Assembly (NCBI GenBank): GCA_041685145.1
Contig: JAWLGJ010000001.1
Span: 92,308 to 156,307, forward strand
From: JAWLGJ01 sp041685145
GTDB taxonomy: Bacteria > Pseudomonadota > Alphaproteobacteria > Rhodospirillales > Magnetospirillaceae
DNA length: 64,000 nt
Reading direction: 5' to 3'
Shown: piece by piece, positions 39,301 through 49,400 of the stretch
Layout: each line of letters opens with the position of its first letter
How positions within the stretch are numbered: position 1 is the stretch's first letter
The notes under the pieces: model-generated
Told to the model about the DNA's origin: nothing
What the model saw: only the letters and a program-made list of their open reading frames with translations
Databases searched by the model: none
Made by a program: the position numbers and the translations under genes

Positions 39301-42300
39301 CCCGCAGCGAACTCATAGCGAAGGTCGCGGTAGATTATCTGCGGCAGCAACTCGAAACCGAGAAAGAGGGTACGCTTCGCTTTTGTATGGTCGGGCTCGA
39401 CCCTGAGGTCGTCGTCGAGATCGCAAAGACGGCGCTCGCCGATACCGCAATCAGCAGCACTGTCGAGGTCCGCATTCCGTCTCTCTTCGCCAAAGGAAGC
39501 GGACTCCCCGGTGCCGTGGTCAGTGATGAGTCCATTACCCATTGGCGCCACTGCCGCCTTGATGGGGGCAAGCGCGCAGTTCTTTTCGCAGCTTCGCACG
39601 AGGAGCTCCAGCGCAACGACAAGAGCGTCGAAAAGATCACGAGAATCGAGACGGACCGGCTGCGTGAACACGATCGATTTTGGGCGGAGCGGGCAGGCCT
39701 GACGGCACGCCATCTCGACCAAAAAAAGCAAGAGCACCTTCGGGCCGCGCTGCATGCGGCGAATGACACCCATGCGGCGCGGACGATCGAGATGTTTTCC
39801 GATTTCGTCCTGTCCATTGCCGAAGGTGTGATTTCGAAGGGCCTACCCCCTCAAAAAGCCATCGACAATGCGCTGCCGGCGCTCAGGCTGCCGCGGAACG
39901 CGGGAGGCTTCGATCGCATCCCGGAAAAGGGGCGCGGCTCGGAGGCCGAGTGGGGAAAGCAGTTTCGTCGTCTTCATGCACGGGTGCGGCCGCTGCTCGT
40001 CCGCGAGAGCGAAAGAGGTGAGCCGATATCCGATCAGCTGCGGCGCAACCTCGAAAAGCTTCGGGACCGGCTTTCCCCAGAAGAGATTTCTGCGATCGAG
40101 GCATTTCTGGAGGACGATGTTTCCCCGGACGGCTGGACGACAGCTCAAAGAAAACTAACAGAACTCGACTGGCGCACGATCTCCGAGTTGTTCGAGGGAA
40201 CCGAGCGGCAGCAGGCTTTGCCGATGGGCCCGAGGACCATCCAATACTTTGAGGACGAGTTCGACGATCAGCTCGATGAGGATGAGCGTGACCTGCTCGA
40301 GGGGACGCTTCCTAAGACTCCCAGTGAAAAACTTGAATCGTTTTTTGAAGACCGCCGGGAGCAATTGGCGCGGGACAAGAAGCTTTACAGCCAGTGGGAA
40401 AAGTACATCTTCCGCAACCCGCAGCCCTTCCAGGACTTTCTGGTTGGCCTGCTTGACACCTTGCATCGCCTGCGCGAGCGCACGAACGATAGCGATCTTG
40501 TAAGCCGCAAGCTCGTGGTCCGCATTCCAAACAGCCGGGAGAAGAGCTTCTGGCGCGGTAAGAATGCGCATGTCGCGCGGTTCTTCGCGTTCCGCTACCG
40601 AGGGCTGGCCAAGCTGTTCGGCGATGATGTCGAATTTGACTTTGGGAAGCTCTGGGATTTCTACTTCCCCGAAATCGACCCGGATCTGCTGAAATCGCTT
40701 TCCGCCTCTCGTGATGCCCGGCAGTTGAAAGTAGAAGTTGAGCTCGACCCAGAGGGCGCCAAATCGAAGCTGCTGTTTTACTGGGAAATGCCACCGAGCG
40801 CATTGGCCACCGCCATGGCAGGTGATCTGCTACAGATCGCCTGCCCGAAGGCAGATCGCGCCCTCCTGCCGACCGCAGACATCGCGCGCCAGTCTGTCAG
40901 CGCGAAAGGCCAGGTGCAGCGGATTTCGCTCGCGGACCTGAACACGATCCGGGATGTTCTGAACGGAAATGACGGGGCCCTGGTGGCGCCGAACAGTTCA
41001 TCAGGCGATCGTGGCGAGGCGTTCCTCGCACACCTTGACGAACTGAAGGGCGCGATCCTTGATGATCGACAGCACAGTCGCGTCCGCGCCGCCTTTGGTG
41101 CGTTTGCGGCGTCCTACACCGACGCCATTCGCGACTGGATGGGAGAGTCTGGTATCTCCTCCGCGAAGCTGGCCGAGCAGGCCGAAGCCTATGGCGAACT
41201 GCTGACTGCGCTGCGCGAGTGCGCCAACAAGGATCTGGCTAGGGACAAGTTGTGGCGCGAAGTCCTGCGCGTTGGCGTCGCCAATGTCGGAGGAGGAAGC
41301 TCGGCTGCCATTGTCTCACCGTGGCACCCACTACGGCTGGCGGAAATACACGTCAAGGCGGCGCAGACTGCACAGTTGGTCCGCCAGGTTCTAGCGGCCC
41401 AGGAAGAAGACATCTTCCGCGCCGACATCCTGTTTAACCAGAAAAAGCAGGAACTGGGTTCCGATTATTATCCGGAGGTATGCATCGGGTTCAAAGATGG
41501 TCAACCGGAACTCCTCGCTGCTTCCGAGACATTGTTCGACTACACGCTCGCCGAGCCTCCGAAGCGAGAGCAAACAGCCAACGGGGTTGATGCGCTGGAT
41601 ATCGAGCCAGGTATCGCTGCGCGCGCCTTCGGCGCCGTCGGCGAGCAGTATCTCGATCTCCTGCCACATGAGAAGACCAACTTCTCCGTCGTTCTCTACA
41701 ATGCCGAGTCGAAGGCGCTTCCTGGTGCGATTGCCTCTGAGCTGTCGAGCAAGGTGGAGCAGGAAAGCGAGCTTCAGTGCGACCTGCTTCTGACGCACTC
41801 GCAGCCGAGACAGATGCGGCGCATCTATGAGCAGCAGAACGTCGCGGTCAGCGAGGACTCCGGCTCCGTCATGGCCAGCGAGGCAGCACGGAACTTCCTT
41901 TCGCGACTCCGCGTCGGGTTCCTCGATGCCAGCACAATCAAGGACGACGAGGCGAGCCGGGCAAGTGATCTCGTTCTGCTTCAGGACGTCATTGCGCGCA
42001 ATGCCGATATCCAGTGGAAGACGGCGCCCGGAGACCGGCATCCGGCTCTGCTCGAGCATGTACCGGCGCGCTGGTCGCGACGCCGCCCCGTGGGGCCAGG
42101 CGATACGGCGGCGGCCGTCTATCTGACTGCGCCCGTTCAGCCTTCTCCCGCTCAGTCATATCTGAATGCAGTACATATCTTTCTGAAAGGCGATAACGCA
42201 CAGCCCGGCAACGTGATACCGGCGAGGGAGATCAATTTCCGGGACCGCGAGCTTGGCGACGTATTCAGGCAGACACACCGTATTGGAGAGTGGGTCGTCA

Positions 42301-44672
42301 ATTTTGATGAGCTGGTAGACCGGCGCCTGCTAAGCAATAACGGCGTCAGCGTCATCCGCCACATCCACGACCGCAGTGTTGACAGGAACATCGTCGTATC
42401 GACGACCTCCAAGCCGCGGCTGCTCCGGACCTTGCTGCGCGACCGGCTTGACCGGATCGATCCGACAATCATAGCGATGCACGGCGACAGCGTCGTCGAT
42501 CGGCTGATCGATAGAGCAAACGCCCTTTCCGGTCAGGTCGTAATGCGGGCGGCACGATACGGCCACTTCGCCAACGAGCTGCTCGGGATCGTGCTATCAA
42601 TGCAGCGGCTCCAGGCAAGTCTCGGCGACTCTTCCTCGCCTGTCGGCTGGTACTTCCTCGACGATTTCGCAAGTTGGTTCGGCCAGCGCGAAGAGCGTAT
42701 CGCGGACATCATGGCGATCGCGCCCCGTATCGAGGATGGCGAGCGAGTTCTCAAGATCGCCTTTTCAGAGGCCAAGTTCGTCTCTTCTGAAGGATACCGA
42801 ACGCACGCGAAGAAGTCCGCGCAGCAGCTGGAAGAGACCGTGGTGCGGGTGGCGCGGGCACTGGATCCCGCCCACAAACGCATCGACCGCGAGGCGTGGC
42901 TCCACCGGATAGGTGACTTCATGATCGAAGGAATGGAGCCCTTCAATGACATCCCGCCGAGCGGCTGGGACCTCCACCGCTGGTCTGACGAGGTACGCCA
43001 GGACAACGTGCGGATCGTTCTCGCAGGTTTCTCGCACGTCTTCGTCCATGATGATGAAGTTTACGTCGACGCCGGGGGGCCTACTCCGCTGAAGGGCATG
43101 GAACAGTGCACGCAGGAGGTCTTCGATAAGCCGCGCGTCGCCGCGGAACTGAGGCGGTTCGCGGCAGGCGAGGCGGAGCCGGCGGCCGAAGCGGCGAAAG
43201 AGCGGGAGGGCTGGTCAAAGGCGCTCGTCTCGAAGGCAGACCATGCGGAGAAGATGACACCCGGTCCGTGCGAGGGACGCGGAGCGAAGGAACGTCCATC
43301 TAAGGATGAAGAGCCGCCGCCGGAATCGGGTGCGGCTGCGGCGGACTCGGAACGCGAACTCAATGGGGATGCCGCCGACGTGTCCGGGACTGCCGGTGGA
43401 GGCCCCGACTCCGACGCAAACACCACAGGGGAGGACGGCAACCCAGCCGATCTCGATGAACCGGAGACGACGCTCCCGAGCGGGTGGCCATCGCGCGAGC
43501 TCGCACGTTGGGTCATGGGCGGCAAGGCCTCGGGTGAAGCGGACAGTGCGGCACAAAGCTGGCTTGATGAGACCGTGACCCGACTTCAGCGCGCCCTGCG
43601 CGGCTACGATATGACCGCAGAGTTGCTCGGCGCTCGGCTCACGCCCAATGCCGCCCTCGTCCGGTTCCGGGGCAGCGACGACCTCACGATCCCAAAGGTG
43701 GAGCGGCGGCGGCAGGAGCTTCTGACGTCACACGCCATCGACGTGATCAACGTTCTCGCCGCGCCGATGGAAGTGATCATAATGGTGCGGCGTCCGGAAC
43801 GTGCCGTTCTGCGCCTTCAGGACCTGTGGCAGCAGAGACAGCTGCCGGATTCCGCGCCGGACGAGAATACGAGTCTGCTAATCGGTGCCCGCGAGTCAAA
43901 CGGAGATCTCCTGTATCTGAATGTCGGCGACGGGTTTGCGGGATACCAGCCCCACGGTCCGCACACGCTGATCGCGGGCGAGACCGGCAGCGGTAAGGGC
44001 GTTCTGGTCCAGTGTCTCCTGCTCGACATCTGCGCGACGAATTCGCCGCGAAGCGTTCAAATCCGGATGATCGATCCGAAGGCCGGGATCGATTTTCCCT
44101 GGCTTCGCCGCATGCCGCATTTGGACGGCGAATTGGTGACGGACCAGTCGGAAGCGATCGCGCTCTTCGAGTCTCTCGTCGCTGAGATGGAGCGCCGAAA
44201 CCGGCTTCTCGCAGACTCCGGGGCGACCAAGTTGGCGCAATACAACAAGAGGGTCGCACCGGCAGATCGTCTGCCACGGATCTGGCTGTTCCACGACGAA
44301 CTGGCGGACTGGATGCTGATTGACGAGTATCGGGATGCGGTGGAGACAAACGTCACCCGGCTCGGTGTCAAGGCAAGGGCCGCCGGCATTAATCTGGTCA
44401 TGGTGACGCAGCGTCCTGACAAGGACGCTCTGCCGATGCAGCTACGGGCCAATCTCTCAAACCGCCTGGTCCTCAAGGTCGCTGACAAGCGTAACTCTGA
44501 ACTCGTCCTCGACGAACCTGGCGCCGAACGTCTTCTCGGCCGCGGCCACCTTGCAGCGAAACTGTCGGGCGAAGGAAAGATCATTCTCGCGCAAGTGCCC
44601 TTCGCGACAGAGGACGAGATCGCAGGGGTAGCAGAGGTTATTGCACGGTCTTGGGATGGGGAGGATGTCTGA
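39297..44672 (+). CDS. sspH: Phosphorothioation-dependent restriction protein SspH (DptH/DndH-like, FtsK/HerA motor)
   Basis: A 1791-aa protein starting MTRSELIAKVAVDYLRQQ; the ATG at 39297 overlaps the sspG stop. The C-terminal 230 residues form an FtsK/HerA-type ATPase: Walker A GETGSGKG at 1561-1568, MIDPKAG after it, Walker B IWLFHDELADWM at about 1662-1673 and the sensor-like VMVTQRPDKDALP. Residues about 1290-1410 are Glu/Pro/Ala/Gly-rich and probably disordered, separating the motor from a roughly 1290-residue N-terminal region that shows no motif recognisable to me. In DndFGH systems the H subunit supplies the DNA-translocating ATPase. Confidence 0.78.
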   Translation: MTRSELIAKVAVDYLRQQLETEKEGTLRFCMVGLDPEVVVEIAKTALADTAISSTVEVRIPSLFAKGSGLPGAVVSDESITHWRHCRLDGGKRAVLFAASHEELQRNDKSVEKITRIETDRLREHDRFWAERAGLTARHLDQKKQEHLRAALHAANDTHAARTIEMFSDFVLSIAEGVISKGLPPQKAIDNALPALRLPRNAGGFDRIPEKGRGSEAEWGKQFRRLHARVRPLLVRESERGEPISDQLRRNLEKLRDRLSPEEISAIEAFLEDDVSPDGWTTAQRKLTELDWRTISELFEGTERQQALPMGPRTIQYFEDEFDDQLDEDERDLLEGTLPKTPSEKLESFFEDRREQLARDKKLYSQWEKYIFRNPQPFQDFLVGLLDTLHRLRERTNDSDLVSRKLVVRIPNSREKSFWRGKNAHVARFFAFRYRGLAKLFGDDVEFDFGKLWDFYFPEIDPDLLKSLSASRDARQLKVEVELDPEGAKSKLLFYWEMPPSALATAMAGDLLQIACPKADRALLPTADIARQSVSAKGQVQRISLADLNTIRDVLNGNDGALVAPNSSSGDRGEAFLAHLDELKGAILDDRQHSRVRAAFGAFAASYTDAIRDWMGESGISSAKLAEQAEAYGELLTALRECANKDLARDKLWREVLRVGVANVGGGSSAAIVSPWHPLRLAEIHVKAAQTAQLVRQVLAAQEEDIFRADILFNQKKQELGSDYYPEVCIGFKDGQPELLAASETLFDYTLAEPPKREQTANGVDALDIEPGIAARAFGAVGEQYLDLLPHEKTNFSVVLYNAESKALPGAIASELSSKVEQESELQCDLLLTHSQPRQMRRIYEQQNVAVSEDSGSVMASEAARNFLSRLRVGFLDASTIKDDEASRASDLVLLQDVIARNADIQWKTAPGDRHPALLEHVPARWSRRRPVGPGDTAAAVYLTAPVQPSPAQSYLNAVHIFLKGDNAQPGNVIPAREINFRDRELGDVFRQTHRIGEWVVNFDELVDRRLLSNNGVSVIRHIHDRSVDRNIVVSTTSKPRLLRTLLRDRLDRIDPTIIAMHGDSVVDRLIDRANALSGQVVMRAARYGHFANELLGIVLSMQRLQASLGDSSSPVGWYFLDDFASWFGQREERIADIMAIAPRIEDGERVLKIAFSEAKFVSSEGYRTHAKKSAQQLEETVVRVARALDPAHKRIDREAWLHRIGDFMIEGMEPFNDIPPSGWDLHRWSDEVRQDNVRIVLAGFSHVFVHDDEVYVDAGGPTPLKGMEQCTQEVFDKPRVAAELRRFAAGEAEPAAEAAKEREGWSKALVSKADHAEKMTPGPCEGRGAKERPSKDEEPPPESGAAAADSERELNGDAADVSGTAGGGPDSDANTTGEDGNPADLDEPETTLPSGWPSRELARWVMGGKASGEADSAAQSWLDETVTRLQRALRGYDMTAELLGARLTPNAALVRFRGSDDLTIPKVERRRQELLTSHAIDVINVLAAPMEVIIMVRRPERAVLRLQDLWQQRQLPDSAPDENTSLLIGARESNGDLLYLNVGDGFAGYQPHGPHTLIAGETGSGKGVLVQCLLLDICATNSPRSVQIRMIDPKAGIDFPWLRRMPHLDGELVTDQSEAIALFESLVAEMERRNRLLADSGATKLAQYNKRVAPADRLPRIWLFHDELADWMLIDEYRDAVETNVTRLGVKARAAGINLVMVTQRPDKDALPMQLRANLSNRLVLKVADKRNSELVLDEPGAERLLGRGHLAAKLSGEGKIILAQVPFATEDEIAGVAEVIARSWDGEDV

Positions 44673-44679
44673 CCTGCTC

Positions 44680-45360
44680 CCCTTCTTCCCTCCGGTCAGA
44701 AGTAGAGCCCGGTGGTTGAGTTCTGCCCGATACAGGCGGTGATGGCAACGGGGTGTGGGGCATGCCCCACACCCCGTTGCGGCGCCGACCGCGCGGCCAC
44801 CTCGGCTGGGGTGGCGCCGGCCAGGCCGGTGTGCGGCCGAACACGCTTGTGGTTGACCATCCAGCCCTCCCTTCTGAGCAGCACATGGATGCGGCGGTAG
44901 CCGTAGCGCACCCGCGTCGCCGCGATCTCCTTGATGCGTTGGCGCAATGGTGCCTGATCGGCGCGGATCGACTTGTAGCGGTGGGTCCTGCGGCAAAGGC
45001 GGATGACCGCACAGCCGCGCCGTTCGCTGATCCAGTAGCGATCCTGAAGCCACCGGACGATCCCGCGCAGCCGACCAGGCTTCAGACCTTTTTTGCCAGA
45101 ACCTCTTGCAGCATGGCCTTGTCGAGGCTGAGATCTGCGACCAGCCGCTTAAGCTTGATGTTTTCCTCCTCGAGCTGGCGCATCCTTCCGCAGTTCGGAC
45201 GGTCCCAGGCCGCCGAACTTTTGCTTCCACCGGAAGTAGGTCGCCTCCGACACGCCCATCTTGCGGCACACCTCGGCGACGGGGATGCCCAGTTCGCCCT
45301 GGCGCAGGGCGAATGCAATCTGTTCATCCGTGAACTTCGATTTCCTCATCGACAAGATCC
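44680..45360 (-). pseudogene. IS3-family element remnant with internal deletion
   Basis: Minus strand: OrfA starts at 45355 (MSMRKSKFTDEQIAFALRQG, then helix-turn-helix EVCRKMGVSEATYFRWKQKF), shifts frame at about 45190, and ends MRQLEEENIKLKRLVADLSL...EVLAKKV at 45082. OrfB survives as a start part (IKEIAATRVRYGYRRIHVLL, REGWMVNHKRV) fused directly to an end part (RPHTGLAGATPAEVAARS). The middle with the DDE residues is deleted. It lies between the convergent sspH and sspD genes. Confidence 0.82.
44745..44780. repeat. Perfect 36-bp palindrome
   Basis: Eighteen-bp arms meet without a spacer: GCAACGGGGTGTGGGGCA from 44745 to 44762 and its exact complement from 44763 to 44780. It is inside the IS3 remnant, 73 bp after sspH. 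It is too perfect for chance and could extrude a cruciform or act as a bidirectional transcription barrier. No T-run is attached. Confidence 0.9.
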
Positions 45361-45658
45361 ATGCTTCATGGTTCCAATCTTGCCGGAATACTCCCGTTTT
45401 CGCTGGAGGCGTTTTTCGGTCTCAGGTCAAGCTGACTGAAGCCTATGTCGCGGCTCCAACGCGCTTCATGTGGTCCTGGATAGCTCTGGAGAAGCTCTGC
45501 GATTTGATCTGCGGTGGGGTGAATGGCAGTCGCAGCGATAGGATAATAAGCTACCTAATACAAAGCCGCGCTAGAGTTGATTGGCGCGCGGCTGGAAAGC
45601 CGCTTACACAGCCGGCAGCTCGACCTTCTCTTGAACGAGGCACCCTGAGGTCGAAAAA
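45361..45658. other. No convincing gene between the IS3 remnant and sspD
   Basis: About 300 bp with no frame of coding character. It contains the region upstream of the IS OrfA and the 3' flank of sspD. I see no clear terminator. Confidence 0.5.
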
Positions 45659-46498
45659 CTACTTGTGGCACGCTAGGCACACCTTCGCCTTCCCATAGAG
45701 ATCATCAATATCGAGAGGCTCTTCATCCGGGCGCAGAGGGTTGGGCTTGGCCTTCGCGCGCTGGCGCATGATCCTTTCCGCATGATCTCTCCTGATCGCT
45801 TCCATGCGCTCGGGGCGCTCTAGCTCCTCTAACGACTCGCCCTGGCTCCAGGTGAATGGAGAGCCGTGCTCGACAGCGTTTTTCTCGTATGCCTTCGCCT
45901 CTTCAAACCTGTCCGGGTGCTGCTCTTTGAGGCGAACCCATTCTATCTTCTGCTGAAAGAAGCAGAACGTGCAGCCGCTTCGCGTCCGCCAAGAGTAGTA
46001 GCGCGGGAGCCCCAGCCCTGCAGCGTCGAGGATTTCGAGTACGCCGGCCTTGTCGATTCCGGCCTCCTTGAACGGAAGCCGGACGATCAGATCGTCGTGC
46101 TGTGAGCTGTACCCCTGTCGATACTCCTCGTCGCCTCGGATCGCGACATAGCTGTAGATGGTTGTTCCCTCGTCCAGCATGGGCCGCAGCCAACGCTCGA
46201 ACGGTCGGAGCTTGAGTTGGCGGGTGCACCACCGAGTCTGCGGAGAGGGTAAGAAATCGTTGTACTGCTTGAGCCAGAAGTCAAAGTCCCGGTCCGGGTT
46301 GAGCCGCGCAATCGGCTTGCCGAGAACGCCCTCCAGGCGGCCGAGATACTCATAGACCTCGGGAAGTTCCATTCCCGTGTCCGTAAAGAAGTATTCGATG
46401 TCGATTTCCGGATGGTGCTGTCGCATATAGACGGCAAGGGCCGCACTGTCCCGGCCGCCGGAAAGCCCAAGCACATGCTTTACTGCGCCTCGGCTCAC
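45659..46498 (-). CDS. sspD: DNA phosphorothioation protein SspD (PAPS-reductase-like, DndC-type)
   Basis: A 279-aa ATP pyrophosphatase family protein. The PP-loop SGGRDS is at residues 13-18 (VLGLSGGRDSAALAVYM). FFTDTGMELPEVYEYL and RWCTRQLKLRPFERW follow the PAPS-reductase pattern. Cysteines 91, 176, 179 (SGCTFCF) and the C-terminal pair 274/277 (CLACHK) could bind an iron-sulfur cluster as in DndC. It should adenylate and activate the DNA backbone or carry sulfur from SspA. It starts with GTG overlapping the sspC stop. At 279 aa it is far shorter than DndC, which fits SspD. Confidence 0.85.
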   Translation of the reverse strand: MSRGAVKHVLGLSGGRDSAALAVYMRQHHPEIDIEYFFTDTGMELPEVYEYLGRLEGVLGKPIARLNPDRDFDFWLKQYNDFLPSPQTRWCTRQLKLRPFERWLRPMLDEGTTIYSYVAIRGDEEYRQGYSSQHDDLIVRLPFKEAGIDKAGVLEILDAAGLGLPRYYSWRTRSGCTFCFFQQKIEWVRLKEQHPDRFEEAKAYEKNAVEHGSPFTWSQGESLEELERPERMEAIRRDHAERIMRQRAKAKPNPLRPDEEPLDIDDLYGKAKVCLACHK

Positions 46499-49400
46499 GA
46501 CGCCTCCCTGCCCTTGCCGTTTGCCTTCGGCACGATCGGGTCGGCCATGTACCGGGCGCTAACTTCGGCGAGTGCCGCTAGGATGACACTTCGCTTGCTG
46601 GTGTCTGCCTGTTCCAATGCCGCAGCGACGCGCTCTACGAGCGCATTGACGGCATCGCGGTCACCCTCCGTCACGTCGAACTCTTTGAGTATGGGTCTAG
46701 GAGTCCCGCCCATTCCAATGACAACCGCCATCGCGTGGCGTTTGTCCGGCCGTCCCTTCACGCGGGCGTAGGTCTCCGCCCGAAGAAACTTCTGTGCCAT
46801 GTCCGCGATATCAACCATCGCCCGGTCGAGGTCGGGGTCGACCCAGTCCCGAGGCGGCTTGTTGGCCGCGAGACTTGCGATCCCCTCAATTCCCCCGTCA
46901 GTCCCGTCGAACTGCGAAAGCCGGCTGACGAACGCCTCGACGTGAAAATCTCCGGCGAGCTGCCTTGCGTTCTCCGCCCGGTCGCGGAGCTCAGCGATAG
47001 ACTGCGGTGCCGTGTTGGGGACCTGGAGCTCGGAGAGCATGATATGGCGAAGACGGTGTAGCATTGAGGGGTAGGCCTGCACGAGCTCGACGAGCCCCTC
47101 GCGCAGTCCCGTGACGATGCGCTCCAGATCCGCGCTTGCTGCAGTGCTTCCGGCAGCACCGATCGCGGCAGGAATATCGTCGAACAAAAACTTGTTGGGA
47201 TCGCGGGCGCGCTTGAAAAGGTCGCGGACGCGAACGGCATTTGCCGAAAGCCGCATCGTGCGCTTCGTCCACGGCGGCAGTTGGTCGTAAATGCCCACGA
47301 GCCCGCGGGCCACATCAATGGGCTCCAGGTGGATCAGTTCGTTTCGCCGGTCGAGGTCGCGAACGATTTGCGCCATGGACGAGAGAAGCCGTCGCGCGAC
47401 TTCCGAAAGGTCCATCCAGCGGAGCTGGATGGTCGATGCATCCTTGGCGAGGTACTCGACATCAACGTCGTCGAAGCGCGCCCGGAAAAAGCCCTCACGG
47501 TAGATGGCCAGGCTGCTGCGCCGGGAGAGGATGAACGCGACGGCAAGGACAGGCATGAGGCCATCCTTGAGGCCGAAGGGCTGCCTTCTCCACACGTCAT
47601 ACAATTCGGAGACGGAAATCGTGCGGTCGTGATGGTGCCGAAGATGGTCCGATGCCGCCTCCCACAGAGGCGCAAGGCGGCTATCATGATCGTCCTGCGG
47701 CGATACAAAGCGCCACGCATCCGAATCATTAGCGTAGAGGCCCGTCGCTTCCAGCACGGAGGCGAACAGCCCTCCCTCGGCGGGGAAGCCGTCAATGCCA
47801 AGGCGCGCCTCACCTTCGTTCAGCACCATACGCCGCAGAAGCGCATTTTGAGCCGCAATCGCATTACTCGACGGGCGTTGCCGATTGAGCAGCTCGTTGT
47901 GGAGCCTTGGGCACTTATGGAAGCGGCGGTCCGCGAGATCAGATGCGAGACTGTTGAGCTCCGCATGCCGGTACGGCTTGGGCGAATGATGCTTTCGGTA
48001 CCAGAGCGCGCTATCGAACGCCTTGTGCAACTCGCTCTCTAGATTCCCCTGAAGCGCCGCGAGGCGCGCCGCCACCTCTCGCCGGGCAACTGGATCGCCC
48101 GCAAGTTCGGGCCGGTCGTTTCGCACCGCCTCCAGTGCCAACAGCTCGCGGGCGAGGGCAAGCACGATGGGCGCACGTTTAGAGATCCCGACGATAACGT
48201 CCCAGCTGTCACTGTGCCGGGCGGCCTCACGGCACAGCCTCGCCGCTTCGTTGTCGCTCTCCCCCTCGGTGGGGATCGCGAGGAGAAGCTGGCCGATCGC
48301 TCCGCCCTTTGGGTCGTATCCCGACGCGAGCTCAATCACTCGACTGACGGGCGCAATATTCACTTCAAACCAGCGTAGCGCCCCGGTTTCGTGGTAATGC
48401 CGCTTGGCCAGCACGGGCTGGAGTCCAGCTAAGGAACTCAGAGCACCAAAGTCGATCTGATCAACATCGGCGAGCGCGGTTCTGACCGCCTCTTCGATGT
48501 CAAAATCGCTCCCGGCGAATATCGCATAAGCGCCGAGGAACTTCTTAAACAGCGTGAATGACCAGCTGTCGAGCTGCGCGAGCGCCTTCCTAAAAGCTGC
48601 GTCCGACACTTCGGGCAGGCACGCGCGCAATAGTTTGACACTGGGAAGAAGACCTGACCGCTCTTTGAACAAATCCAGGACAGCAATGGTTTTCAATAGC
48701 TTCGTGTGCAGGGCGTCCCCGCCAATCGCCTCACAACGTTCAAGCGCCTCGACCGCGAGCGCCCATCGGTGCCCGTCCGGAGATGCCAGGATCGAGGGCT
48801 CGAGGTTGGCGCGGAGATAGTCCCAGAGCTGATCCGGCCCATAGAGCGCATACTCCTCCGCCCGACGCAGGAAGTCCTGGAAGCCGTGGGGCTCTGCGGA
48901 ATTCAGAAAGCCAAAAATGCTGCGCTGGTTCTGCCCGAAACGACGGCGGGAGATCGGTCCCAAGAGGCAGGCGACGACCGGGTGAAGTGGCCAGCAGCTT
49001 TCGAGCATCAAGGCAAGGCGGTCACTATCTGCCGGCCGATCCCGGTGCACGAGGGCTGCCACCTGCCGCGACAGACTACTTGGCGCCTTCGGACGGTGCT
49101 CACTCTCTATCGCGCGGGAGATGAGGTCGATCTGCTCGTCGCCGGCCGTATTGACGGCGAGGTCGACGAAGCGGCCCTGAATCTTGGACCATTCGTCGCG
49201 CATCTCACTGGACAGCCGATGCGCATACTCCTCGAACGCCTGGTGCAGAACACCAACAACAATGAGGCGACCGCCGCTGCGGGAGGCTGCCTCGGCGAGC
49301 TGCTGAAACACGTAAACGTCAGCCTCGTCCTGCGCAGCGCCCTCAAGGAACTTGCCCATCTCGTCGATGAAGAGAATGAGGCCGCCATAGCTCTTCTGCT

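Noticed and set aside
44658..44690. Intrinsic terminator at the sspH stop
   Set aside because: GGGGAG/CTCCCC can pair and a pyrimidine run follows, but the stem is six bp, the loop is long and it overlaps the stop codon. Too weak to call.
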